Shown here one piece after another: positions 1-6,828 of a DNA stretch of 7,286 bases. The stretch covers positions 1 through 7,286 of the forward strand of contig CANQRE010000040.1 in NCBI GenBank assembly GCA_947626175.1, read 5' to 3'. Within the stretch, counting starts at the first letter, position 1. Each line of letters opens with the position of its first letter. The stretch comes from an uncultured Clostridia bacterium. GTDB lineage: Bacteria; Bacillota; Clostridia; Christensenellales; UBA1242. The notes beneath the pieces are model-generated. The model had not been told where the DNA came from, ran no database searches, and was given only the letters and a program-made list of their open reading frames with translations. The translations under genes were made by a program, and so were the position numbers.

Positions 1-827
1 CAGTCGATTGCGGACAAATAAATCGCCCTTCGAACTTCCTTAGGCGAATGAGGATTGCGATATGCCAAAAGTCCAAGCACTTCCTCATGATTGTATATGC
101 TCCACTGACCGCGCCTGCGTGCAAACATAAGGGACCTGTTTTTAAATATCAAAAGATCGCCGTTTTCAGTTAGGGCTATTCCAATTTTTTTGTCGCCACA
201 ATATTTTGCAACATAGTTAAAGTCATGCGGCGCAGTTGACGGAAATGAACGAACTTTTGCAAGCGAAACATAGCCCATCAAATATCCTTCACGATTGAAT
301 TCAACAAACGAGTTTGTCCCGTCAGACAAAAGCGCAAAAAAGTCACTTTCCATCATGTTTGAATAATGCAAAGGCAAACTTTCAACCTGCTCATTTAGGT
401 TGAGAATAATTCCAAAGTTCACCCTTTTGCCTTCATAGGTGCGCCTGCTCCAATAATTTAGCTCATCAATCAGCCCAAGCATTGTTGCAGAAGCCGAAGG
501 CGTTGCAGTGTCACAAATTGCTTTTTCAACAGCTTTTTCCAAAAGGGTTTGCTCGTATGAAAAACTGAATTCATTTTCACTGACCAAGTTTGTTTCATGA
601 ATTATGTTGCGAATAAGATTTATTTCAATTGGCTGAAACGCCCTGCTGCGGCGCACAACCAAGCGATATTCATCTGTTTTTTGCGGCTTTAAAAGAAGAG
701 TGTTTTGCTTGCCGATTGCAATTTCGGCTTCACGCGAATTTGACTCCTCTTCGCCAACAAGTTCAGAGCCGACAAATAAAGGAAGAATGAGTTTGTTGAT
801 AACATAGTAAAACTTCTCCTTCTCCAT
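1..827 (-). CDS. Uncharacterised protein, 3'-truncated at the window edge; possible DACNV/DisA_N-like sensor domain
   Basis: An uninterrupted reading frame of 275 codons starts at ATG 827 and runs off the left edge, so the C-terminus is not seen. The start is supported by AGGGG at 833-837, five bases upstream, and by a promoter at 853-881. The protein begins MEKEKFYYVI. I see no signal peptide or obvious membrane segment, so it is probably cytoplasmic. The first 165 residues are mixed alpha/beta without a motif I know. Residues 216-242 form a strand-turn-strand stretch (GIALTENGDLLIF, then FARRRGQW), and residues 265-275 (EVRRAIYLSAID) look like the start of a helix. This pattern recalls the catalytically dead diadenylate-cyclase-like sensor domains called DACNV, whose conserved helix would continue beyond the edge. 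That is recall of family shape, not an alignment, so I give no gene name. Base composition resembles its neighbours. That the frame is a real gene is fairly sure; the domain guess is weak. Confidence 0.8.
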   Translation of the reverse strand, partial: MEKEKFYYVINKLILPLFVGSELVGEEESNSREAEIAIGKQNTLLLKPQKTDEYRLVVRRSRAFQPIEINLIRNIIHETNLVSENEFSFSYEQTLLEKAVEKAICDTATPSASATMLGLIDELNYWSRRTYEGKRVNFGIILNLNEQVESLPLHYSNMMESDFFALLSDGTNSFVEFNREGYLMGYVSLAKVRSFPSTAPHDFNYVAKYCGDKKIGIALTENGDLLIFKNRSLMFARRRGQWSIYNHEEVLGLLAYRNPHSPKEVRRAIYLSAID

Positions 828-832
828 CTCTG

Positions 833-837
833 CCCCT
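833..837 (-). promoter_or_regulatory. Ribosome binding site of the truncated gene
   Basis: The minus strand reads AGGGG five bases before ATG 827. It supports this ATG as the start, and no other in-frame ATG lies nearby. The purine run GGAGAAGGAGAAG just inside the gene also looks like a Shine-Dalgarno sequence but has no start codon behind it. Confidence 0.6.
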
Positions 838-852
838 GCCTTTTCTTACAAA

Positions 853-881
853 ACTATACACTAAATCAAAATTTTTGGCAA
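853..881 (-). promoter_or_regulatory. Sigma-A type promoter for the truncated gene
   Basis: On the minus strand the -35 box TTGCCA (876-881) and the -10 box TATAGT (853-858) are separated by exactly 17 bases. Each box has one or two mismatches to TTGACA/TATAAT. Transcription would start near 846, giving a leader of about 20 nt that carries the ribosome binding site at 833-837. The promoter lies in the short gap after the sigma gene. That gap has no terminator hairpin, so read-through from the sigma gene is also possible. Confidence 0.6.
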
Positions 882-888
882 GTGCTTT

Positions 889-1599
889 TTAATTTTTATC
901 ATAATAATTTTTTGCCAAATCTTCTTTGATAAGTTCCAACGCTTTTGCTTCAATTCGGGAAACATAACTTCGCGAAATTCCCATTTCATCGGCAAGCTCC
1001 TTTTGAGTGTAAACTTTTTCGCCATTTAGGCCATAACGCTTGCTCAAAATTTCTTTTTCGCGCCTTGTGAGATTTTTTTCAATTGAACTGTTGATTTTTT
1101 CCATTATGAAACTGTTGTTGACTTCATCTTCAACTTCGTCTTCATCCGACTGCAAAATGTCCATCAAAAGTACTTCGTTTCCGTCCTTGTCAGAAGCAAA
1201 TTTGCTGTTAAGCGAAATGACATCGCGGTGTTTTTTGTTCACCCTTATGAGCATCAAAATTTCATTGTCGATGCACTTTGAAGCATAAGTTGCAAGCGCC
1301 GCCCCTTTTTCATATTTAAACGAATCAATTGCCTTTATAAGCCCAATTGCTCCAACTGAAATAAGGTCGTCAACTTCCACTGGCACAGTTCCTGCATATT
1401 TTTTGACTATGTGAGAAACAAGCCTTAAGTTGTGATTGATAAGCTCGCTTCGCGCTTTTTTGTCGCCCTTTTCGCGATATGCGATCAAAAGATTTTTTTC
1501 TTCTTCCTTTGACAACGGCTTTGGAAAGCCTTCAACATTGTTGATAAATGCTGTGAAACACCTGATTTTGCTCAAAAAAAGCGGTAAACTTTCGAACAC
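889..1599 (-). CDS. sigK: Sporulation-type RNA polymerase sigma factor, SigK-like
   Basis: A 236-residue sigma-70 family factor that would direct RNA polymerase core to a late-sporulation (mother-cell) promoter set. Region 2 covers about residues 45-120, with the core-binding segment DLISVGAIGLIKAIDSF (78-94) and the -10 recognition segment ATYASKCIDNEILM (103-116). Region 4 begins near 177, and its helix-turn-helix is at 197-222 (TQKELADEMGISRSYVSRIE). The motifs FPKPLSKEEE (25-34) and ISRSYVSRIE are closer to sigma-K than to sigma-E as I recall them. Residues 1-24 are a partly hydrophobic extension like the sigma-K pro-sequence, which the membrane protease SpoIVFB removes in Bacillus. The start is GTG at 1599, chosen because AGGAG (1606-1610) lies six bases upstream. 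The gene is intact, with no interrupting element. It follows the ftsY terminator, so it is probably a separate transcription unit. Sigma-E is the main alternative identity. Confidence 0.88.
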   Translation of the reverse strand: MFESLPLFLSKIRCFTAFINNVEGFPKPLSKEEEKNLLIAYREKGDKKARSELINHNLRLVSHIVKKYAGTVPVEVDDLISVGAIGLIKAIDSFKYEKGAALATYASKCIDNEILMLIRVNKKHRDVISLNSKFASDKDGNEVLLMDILQSDEDEVEDEVNNSFIMEKINSSIEKNLTRREKEILSKRYGLNGEKVYTQKELADEMGISRSYVSRIEAKALELIKEDLAKNYYDKN

Positions 1600-1621
1600 T
1601 TTTTGCTCCTTTTAGCAAAAA
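1600..1621 (-). promoter_or_regulatory. Ribosome binding site of sigK inside a perfect 8-bp hairpin
   Basis: On the minus strand TTTTTGCT (1614-1621) and AGCAAAAA (1600-1607) are perfect reverse complements around a six-base loop AAAAGG (1608-1613). The Shine-Dalgarno AAAGGAG (1606-1612) spans the loop and the 3' arm, and the GTG start codon follows the stem directly. The inverted repeat is seen directly. A role in limiting translation is inferred. The stem is AU-rich and so only moderately stable. Confidence 0.5.
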
Positions 1622-1627
1622 TATATG
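1620..1627 (-). promoter_or_regulatory. Candidate sigma-E/sigma-K -10 element upstream of sigK
   Basis: The minus strand reads CATATATT, matching CATAnnnT, the core of the -10 sequence used by sigma-E and sigma-K in Bacillus. No convincing -35 element lies 13-17 bases further upstream, where the sequence is A-rich. Transcription would begin near 1613, leaving a very short leader that starts at the Shine-Dalgarno. The shifted reading TATATT could also be a weak sigma-A -10 box. Low confidence, given the AT-rich background. Confidence 0.22.
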
Positions 1628-1656
1628 TCGAAAAAAGGCGTTTTTTGCTTGGACAC

Positions 1657-1680
1657 AAAAAAAAGACGGCTTTAAGCCGC
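1657..1680 (-). terminator. Intrinsic terminator after ftsY
   Basis: On the minus strand GCGGCT (1675-1680) pairs with AGCCGT (1666-1671, one G-U pair) around the loop TAA. One C and then eight consecutive T (1657-1664) follow. It lies about 25 bases after the ftsY stop and closes the plsX-rnc-smc-ftsY unit. The following stretch up to 1627 holds only an A6-N4-T6 run and no gene. Confidence 0.85.
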
Positions 1681-1705
1681 TTTTAAAACATATATAGTTT
1701 TTCTC

Positions 1706-2602
1706 TTAAAAAAGTTCATCAACAAATGTTTTTTCGTCAAATGGCGATAAATCATCAATGCCTTCGCCCGTTCCAACAAAAACAACCGGCTTTGCAAAAT
1801 CTCTTTCAATCGCCACAACAACGCCGCCTTTTGCAGTTCCATCAAGCTTTGTCAAAACAATTCCATCAATTGGAACATAATCGTTGAAAGCGGAAATTTG
1901 ACTGAGTGCATTTTGACCTGTTGTTGCGTCAAGCACAATAAGTGTCACCCTTTGCGCCTGGGGATATTCCCTTTCAATCACTTTGTTGATTTTTTTAAGC
2001 TCTTCCATAAGCGGAGCTTTTGTGTGAAGCCTGCCAGCAGTGTCCACAATCAAAATGTCGGTGTTTTTTGCTTTTGCAGACGCAATTCCATCAAAAACAA
2101 CGGCGGCGGCATCGGCTCCTTCGGCGTGCTTGATGATTCTTGTTTTTGATCTTCCAGCCCAAAGTGAAAGCTGCTCACTTGCGGCTGCCCTAAATGTGTC
2201 GGCAGCAACAAGTGTGACACTTTTCCCTTGTGAAGAAAAATATTTTGCAAGTTTTCCAATTGTTGTTGTTTTTCCAACGCCATTAACGCCAATCACAGTG
2301 ATAATTGCCGGAGCATTTATTTCAAGCTTTGGAGCATTTGCAAGTTCGTTTGCCAAAATTTGCTTTAATGCTTTTTTAACTTCGTCAGCCGATCGAAGTT
2401 TGTTTTTGTGGGCATATTCCCTTAGCTCTTCCACCACTCCAAGTGAGGTTTGCACCCCCATATCGCATGAAAGAAGAAGGTCTTCCAGTTCATCATAAAA
2501 ATCATCGTCAAGCTCGCCGTGGCTTAAGAGCGAATCAAATTTATGAGTGAAAGCATCTCTTGTTTTTTTGAGAGCATCCTTTATTTTTTTGAAAAGTTTC
2601 AT
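1706..2602 (-). CDS. ftsY: Signal recognition particle receptor FtsY
   Basis: FtsY is the membrane-associated SRP GTPase. It docks with the Ffh-RNA-nascent chain complex and passes the ribosome to the SecYEG translocon, GTP being hydrolysed in both partners. Numbering from ATG 2602 (298 residues), the N domain fills about 1-95 (LEDLLLSCDMGV near 40-50). The G domain follows with GVNGVGKT (P-loop, about 105-112), DTFRAA (135-140), DTAGR (187-191), TKLDGTAKGG (251-260) and the closing GTGEGIDDL (277-285). The acidic A domain of E. coli FtsY is missing, as is usual in Bacillota; a short basic N-terminus (KLFKKIKDALKK) may bind membrane lipid instead. ATG 2605 would overlap the smc stop as ATGA. 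I prefer ATG 2602, which forms TGATG, because GGAGG at 2607-2611 is only one base from the first ATG and four from the second. Translation is probably coupled to smc. Confidence 0.97.
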   Translation of the reverse strand: MKLFKKIKDALKKTRDAFTHKFDSLLSHGELDDDFYDELEDLLLSCDMGVQTSLGVVEELREYAHKNKLRSADEVKKALKQILANELANAPKLEINAPAIITVIGVNGVGKTTTIGKLAKYFSSQGKSVTLVAADTFRAAASEQLSLWAGRSKTRIIKHAEGADAAAVVFDGIASAKAKNTDILIVDTAGRLHTKAPLMEELKKINKVIEREYPQAQRVTLIVLDATTGQNALSQISAFNDYVPIDGIVLTKLDGTAKGGVVVAIERDFAKPVVFVGTGEGIDDLSPFDEKTFVDELF

Positions 2603-5600
2603 CATTCCTCCGTTGCATTTGCAATTGCATCCTTAAGTTTGACAGACACAATTTTGCTTACGCCCTTTTCTTCCATTGTCACGCCGAACAACGAATCAGC
2701 ATATTCCATAGTTGGCTTTTTGTGAGTTATCAAAATAAATTGAGTAGATGAGGAAAGTTTTTTAAGATATTTGTCAACGATTTCAACGTTTGTTTCGTCC
2801 AAAGCGGCTTCAACTTCGTCAAACAGGCAGAATGGCAAAGGTTTTACATGCAAAATTGCAAAGATAAGCGCCATTGCGGTGAGAGATTTTTCACCGCCGG
2901 AATACAGGCTCATACTTTGAATTTTTTTACCTGGAAGCTGCACAAAAATTTCAACCCCGCTTTCAAGTGGCTGCGTTTTGTCAACAAGCTCAAGATGAGC
3001 ACTTCCCCCGCCAAAAAGCTCACGGAATGTAACTTTGAAGCTTTCGTTGATTTTGTCAAGTTCATTTGTGAACTTTTCAATCATAATTGTTGAAAGTTCT
3101 TTGATGATTTTTGTTAAATCGTCTTCAGCCTTTTTAAGGTCATCACTTTGCTCTGAAAGCGAGTTATATCTTTCAAGCAGTGCCGAGCAGTCCTCAATTG
3201 CGTTAACATTGATTGGCCCAAGTGCCGTTATTGCCTTTTTTATGCGAGCAATTTCTGGCATTGCAACTTTGATGTCAAAATCAGGCCTTTTGATGCCCAA
3301 GCAATCGTTGTAAGTGAGAGAATATTCCTCATAAATTCGCTCTTGCATTGTTTCAATGTCGGTGTCAACTTTGCTTAGGTTCATCTCTTCACGATATTTT
3401 CGGTCATTTATGCGATTTATCTCTTCCATTATCACAGCTTTTTGATTGTCAAGTGAGCGGATGCTTGCCGACAAGGCAACTTTTTCTTCCTGAGTTTTAA
3501 GCTGGGTTTGTGAAAGATTGTCAAGCTCCTTTTTTGCCTGAGTTGAAGGCGCTTTACTGAGCCTATCTTTGATCATTTGTTCAAGATTTTGAATAAACTT
3601 AAGGTTGTCATCAAGGTGCGACTTTGCCTTTGTCAAATTTTCTCTTTGCGCGCCAAGTTCATTTTCAATTCGAATTAAATCATTTTTGTTTGATTCAAGA
3701 TTTGCTTTTGTTGAAGCAAGCTCGACCTTGACGATTGTCATTTTGCCGCTCAAATCTTCACGCTTGTTTCTTAAATCATTTGCCGCTTGTCTTCGCTCAA
3801 GCATAAGTGCGTTAACGTCGCTTTCGCTCCCCGACAAAGCGTTTTGTTTTGTTGTTTGCTCATTGAAGGCTTTTTCAATGAGAGAAAGTTTGTTTTCAAC
3901 TGTTTGCTGCTCCATTTTCACAACAACAATATCTTGTTTTGTTTGATTCAACACTTCCTTTTGCGATTCAAGTTTTGCTTTTATTGATGCGCATTCGCTG
4001 CTTAGGCTTGTTAGCTCCAATCCCTTTTTGTCAAACAGTTCGTTAACGGTTTTTAGATCCGATTCAATCTTAAGTTTTTGTGATTGTGAAGTGGACAAAA
4101 TTTGCTCAATTTCAGGAATTTGTTTTTTAAGTGTTTCAATTTCCCTTTCACGGCTCATAAGGCCCACCGCTTCACTTTTTTTGCTTCCGCCAGTGATTGA
4201 GCCTTGCGGATTGATCACATCGCCTTCAAGTGTGACAATTTTGTAAGCATAGCCTGATTTTTTGGATATTTCAATTGCATCAACAAGCCTTTGAACAACA
4301 ACTGTTGATCCCAGCAATCCAGAAATCACGTTTTCAATTTTTTTGTCGTAGGAAATAAGTTCGCTTGCCACCCCAACAAATCCGTTCATCCCCGCAATTT
4401 TGCTTGTGTCAAGATGGCGTGATTTCATCGAGGAAATAGGCAAAAATGTTGCGCGGCCAAAGTTGTTGACTTTGAGATATTCAACAAGCTCTTTTGCCCC
4501 TTCTTCATCAAAAGTGACAATATTTTGAACAGATGAGCCAAGGCTGACTTCAATTGCGGACTCATATTTTTCAGGCACTTTGATAAGAGATGCCACAACA
4601 CCCACAATGTTTTTTGACAGCGCAGAGCCTTGCGAAGAAAGCTTTAAAAGCTTTTTAACAGCATATCCAAAGCCTTCAAATTCGGCCTGCATTTCAGTTA
4701 AGAGTTTTAATCTGTTTTCAAAGACTTTTAGTTCAGTTGCCTTGTTTTGACGAACGGTTTCACATTCCTTAAGCGAATTTTGCAAAACGCCAAGTTTCCC
4801 TGCAAGAGTGCTTCTTTCGCTTTCAAGCTTGCTTGCCAAAGCTTGCTTTGTTTTTAGCTGCTCTTCAAGAAAAGAAGCAAGTTTTTGCTGCTCAACTTGT
4901 TTTGCCTCACCATCATTTGCTTGACTTAAAAGCTCCTTTTTTCGAGCCAAAAGCATTTCCTTTTCAGCAGTAAATTTTGAAAGCGAGCTTTTTATGTCGG
5001 ACAATGATCCAAGGGTTTGAAGGAACTTTTCTTCCTTTTTGCCTTCTTCAATTTCACTTATTTCAATTTGCTTTGCAATTGCAACATATTCATTTGACAG
5101 CTCGTCATATGATTTTTCCAAAGCTTCAACTTTTGCTCCAAGTTGCTCGATTGCTGCCGATTTTTCGGCTTTTTGCTTTTCGCCAAGTTCAATAAATTTT
5201 TGTGCATTTGTTATGTCAAGATTAAGCCTGTCGTTTTCTTTTTGAGTGAAATTTATTCTTTCTCTTGCAACTTTTGTTTCGCCTTCCTGTTTTTCAAGCT
5301 CAACAGTAAGCTGCAAAATTTTTGCATTAAGGTTTGCAAGCGTTGCGTCAAAATTTGTGAGATTTGTCATCTGCTCGTCATATTTGTCATTTGCCTGTTT
5401 AAGTTCGCCTTCCCTAAGCGCAAGTTCTTGCGAAATTGCATCAAGTTTTTCTCTTATTTTGCCCTTGAATTGATTTGCATTTTCATATTGATAAATGTAA
5501 GCGTTAACTTCCAAATCCTTTAAATCGGCCTTGTAAGACAAATATTTTTTTGCATTTTCAGCTTGTTTGCGAAGTGGCCCCATTTGCCTGTCAATTTCTT

Positions 5601-6186
5601 GCAAAATATCGCCAACTCTGTCAAGATTTTGTCTTGCGACTTCAAGCTTTTTTTCTGCATCAGTTTTTTCTTTTTTATATTTTGAAATTCCAGCCGCATC
5701 TTCAAACATTGCTCGGCGATTTTCGGGCTTGCTTTCAACAATTTCAGTAACTTTTCCCTGCCCAATGATTGAATAGCCGCTTTTCCCAAGCCCACTATTA
5801 TACAAAATGTTGACAATGTCACGCAAAAGACAAGGATTGTGATTGAGCATATATTCACTTTCGCCTGAGCGATAAAGCTTTCTGGTGATGATAAGTTCGT
5901 CATAGTCAAAGTTAAAATATCTTGTTGAGTTGTCAAAATAAAGCGAAACTTCGCAATATGACAAGCTTTTTCGTTTTTCAGTTCCATTAAAAATGACATC
6001 TTGCATGCTGTCGGCACGCAAATCTTTGACCTTTTGCTCACCCAAAACCCAACGGATAGCGTCCGACACATTGCTTTTTCCGCATCCGTTTGGGCCAACG
6101 ATTGCAGTGAATCCATCATTGAACTCAATCACTGTTTTGTCAGCAAAGGATTTAAATCCTGCCATTTCAATTTTTTTTAAGATCAT
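2602..6186 (-). CDS. smc: Chromosome segregation ATPase Smc
   Basis: Full-length Smc of 1194 residues (Bacillus subtilis Smc is about 1186). It is the ATPase of the Smc-ScpAB condensin that loads at parS/ParB sites, extrudes DNA loops and helps resolve replicated origins. The N-terminal head has Walker A GPNGCGKSN (31-39), the R-loop arginine in DLRADS (about R57) and a Q-loop in IIGQG (about Q143). A long coiled-coil arm runs about 165-500. The hinge spans about 525-668 and ends in GDVINPQGSITGG. The returning arm runs to about 1040. The C-terminal head carries the signature LYSGGEK (1094-1100), Walker B FCLFDEVEAALDE (about 1119-1131, D1123/E1124) and the ITH switch. Start ATG 6186 has AAGGG (6194-6198) seven bases upstream and lies 15 nt after rnc. 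All catalytic motifs are intact. The scpA and scpB genes are not in this window. Confidence 0.98.
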   Translation of the reverse strand: MILKKIEMAGFKSFADKTVIEFNDGFTAIVGPNGCGKSNVSDAIRWVLGEQKVKDLRADSMQDVIFNGTEKRKSLSYCEVSLYFDNSTRYFNFDYDELIITRKLYRSGESEYMLNHNPCLLRDIVNILYNSGLGKSGYSIIGQGKVTEIVESKPENRRAMFEDAAGISKYKKEKTDAEKKLEVARQNLDRVGDILQEIDRQMGPLRKQAENAKKYLSYKADLKDLEVNAYIYQYENANQFKGKIREKLDAISQELALREGELKQANDKYDEQMTNLTNFDATLANLNAKILQLTVELEKQEGETKVARERINFTQKENDRLNLDITNAQKFIELGEKQKAEKSAAIEQLGAKVEALEKSYDELSNEYVAIAKQIEISEIEEGKKEEKFLQTLGSLSDIKSSLSKFTAEKEMLLARKKELLSQANDGEAKQVEQQKLASFLEEQLKTKQALASKLESERSTLAGKLGVLQNSLKECETVRQNKATELKVFENRLKLLTEMQAEFEGFGYAVKKLLKLSSQGSALSKNIVGVVASLIKVPEKYESAIEVSLGSSVQNIVTFDEEGAKELVEYLKVNNFGRATFLPISSMKSRHLDTSKIAGMNGFVGVASELISYDKKIENVISGLLGSTVVVQRLVDAIEISKKSGYAYKIVTLEGDVINPQGSITGGSKKSEAVGLMSREREIETLKKQIPEIEQILSTSQSQKLKIESDLKTVNELFDKKGLELTSLSSECASIKAKLESQKEVLNQTKQDIVVVKMEQQTVENKLSLIEKAFNEQTTKQNALSGSESDVNALMLERRQAANDLRNKREDLSGKMTIVKVELASTKANLESNKNDLIRIENELGAQRENLTKAKSHLDDNLKFIQNLEQMIKDRLSKAPSTQAKKELDNLSQTQLKTQEEKVALSASIRSLDNQKAVIMEEINRINDRKYREEMNLSKVDTDIETMQERIYEEYSLTYNDCLGIKRPDFDIKVAMPEIARIKKAITALGPINVNAIEDCSALLERYNSLSEQSDDLKKAEDDLTKIIKELSTIMIEKFTNELDKINESFKVTFRELFGGGSAHLELVDKTQPLESGVEIFVQLPGKKIQSMSLYSGGEKSLTAMALIFAILHVKPLPFCLFDEVEAALDETNVEIVDKYLKKLSSSTQFILITHKKPTMEYADSLFGVTMEEKGVSKIVSVKLKDAIANATEE
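2607..2611 (-). promoter_or_regulatory. Ribosome binding site deciding the ftsY start
   Basis: The minus strand reads GGAGG inside the last codons of smc, followed by AATGATG. The first ATG (2605) is one base from the site, too close for normal initiation. The second (2602) is four bases away and is preferred. This changes the protein by one residue only. Confidence 0.6.
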
Positions 6187-6201
6187 CTTTCTTCCCTTTT
6201 G

Positions 6202-6828
6202 TTATTCCTTGAATAAAATTTTTATCGCTTTTTCTGCACACGCTTGTTCTGCGCTTTGTTTGTCGTGGCCGGAGGCGGAGGCAATTTTGTCCTCGTCCAT
6301 GTAAAACGTTGCAGTAAATCCTTTGTCGGTTTTCACAGTTTGATATTTCATCGCACACTTAAATCCCGCTTGCACAAGCTCCTGAAGTTTGCTTTTAAAG
6401 TTTGTGTCGCGAACTTTTTCATAATCATTTAAGTGCAATTTTTCTTCAACAAATTTTTTTGTTTTTTCAAGCCCGCTTTCAAGATATATTGCCGCAACAA
6501 TTGCTTCAACAATGTCGGCCTTAACGGCTTTTGGAATTTTTTTGCCCATGCTTTTGCCAGTTTTAACAAACTCGCTTAGGCCAATTTCATCAAAGATTTG
6601 ACATAAATAATTTTCTGACACAAAATGGCTGCGAACAACTGTTAAATAGCCTTCATCCTTTTGCGAATGGCAAAATAAAAACTCGCCCACCAAAAAATCC
6701 AATATTGAATCGCCCAAAAACTCAAGCCTTTCATAGTTTTCCGCCGATTTGGATGAATGAGTAAGCGCTCTTGAAAACAATTTTTCATCTGTTATGGAAA
6801 TGCTGAGTTTTTTTTCAAGAGGCAGCAT
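6202..6828 (-). CDS. rnc: Ribonuclease III
   Basis: RNase III (208 residues, slightly short for the family) cuts double-stranded RNA in a Mg2+-dependent reaction. In bacteria it releases the rRNA precursors and processes sense-antisense duplexes. The catalytic domain covers about 1-135. Signature ERLEFLGDSILDFLVGE (33-49) supplies E36 and D40, and ADIVEAIVAAIYLESG (104-119) supplies D105 and E108, the equivalents of E. coli E41, D45, D114 and E117. A double-stranded RNA-binding domain follows (about 142-208), with TNFKSKLQELVQAG at its first helix and SAEQACAEKAIKIL at its last. Its middle is unusual: GFTATF stands where most members have G-P-x-H. Start ATG 6828 is preceded by AGAGGTGA within the end of plsX, and the two genes overlap by 14 nt. 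It is expected to be co-transcribed with plsX and smc. Confidence 0.97.
   Translation of the reverse strand: MLPLEKKLSISITDEKLFSRALTHSSKSAENYERLEFLGDSILDFLVGEFLFCHSQKDEGYLTVVRSHFVSENYLCQIFDEIGLSEFVKTGKSMGKKIPKAVKADIVEAIVAAIYLESGLEKTKKFVEEKLHLNDYEKVRDTNFKSKLQELVQAGFKCAMKYQTVKTDKGFTATFYMDEDKIASASGHDKQSAEQACAEKAIKILFKE

Noticed and set aside
1631..1646. A6-N4-T6 run upstream of sigK as a second terminator
   Set aside because: The possible stem is only A-T pairs with a GGCG loop. It is too weak for an intrinsic terminator; the real one is at 1657-1680.
2040..2498. A 152-codon open frame on the plus strand
   Set aside because: It lies wholly antisense to ftsY, is rich in Ser/Ala/Phe as expected for the complement of these codons, and has no family resemblance or ribosome binding site I can see.
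5143..5523. A 126-codon plus-strand frame rich in Phe and Cys, membrane-like
   Set aside because: It is antisense to the Lys/Glu-rich coiled-coil of smc. The complement of such codons yields Phe/Leu/Ser, so the hydrophobic look is an artefact.
6067..6096. Cysteine in the Smc Walker A motif (GPNGCGKSN) as an unusual change
   Set aside because: Cys at this position is common in Smc proteins and leaves the Lys and Ser that bind ATP and Mg2+ intact.
5520..6128. A 202-codon open frame on the minus strand
   Set aside because: It is an alternate frame inside smc, overlapping the Walker A and coiled-coil coding region. The smc frame is clearly the real one.
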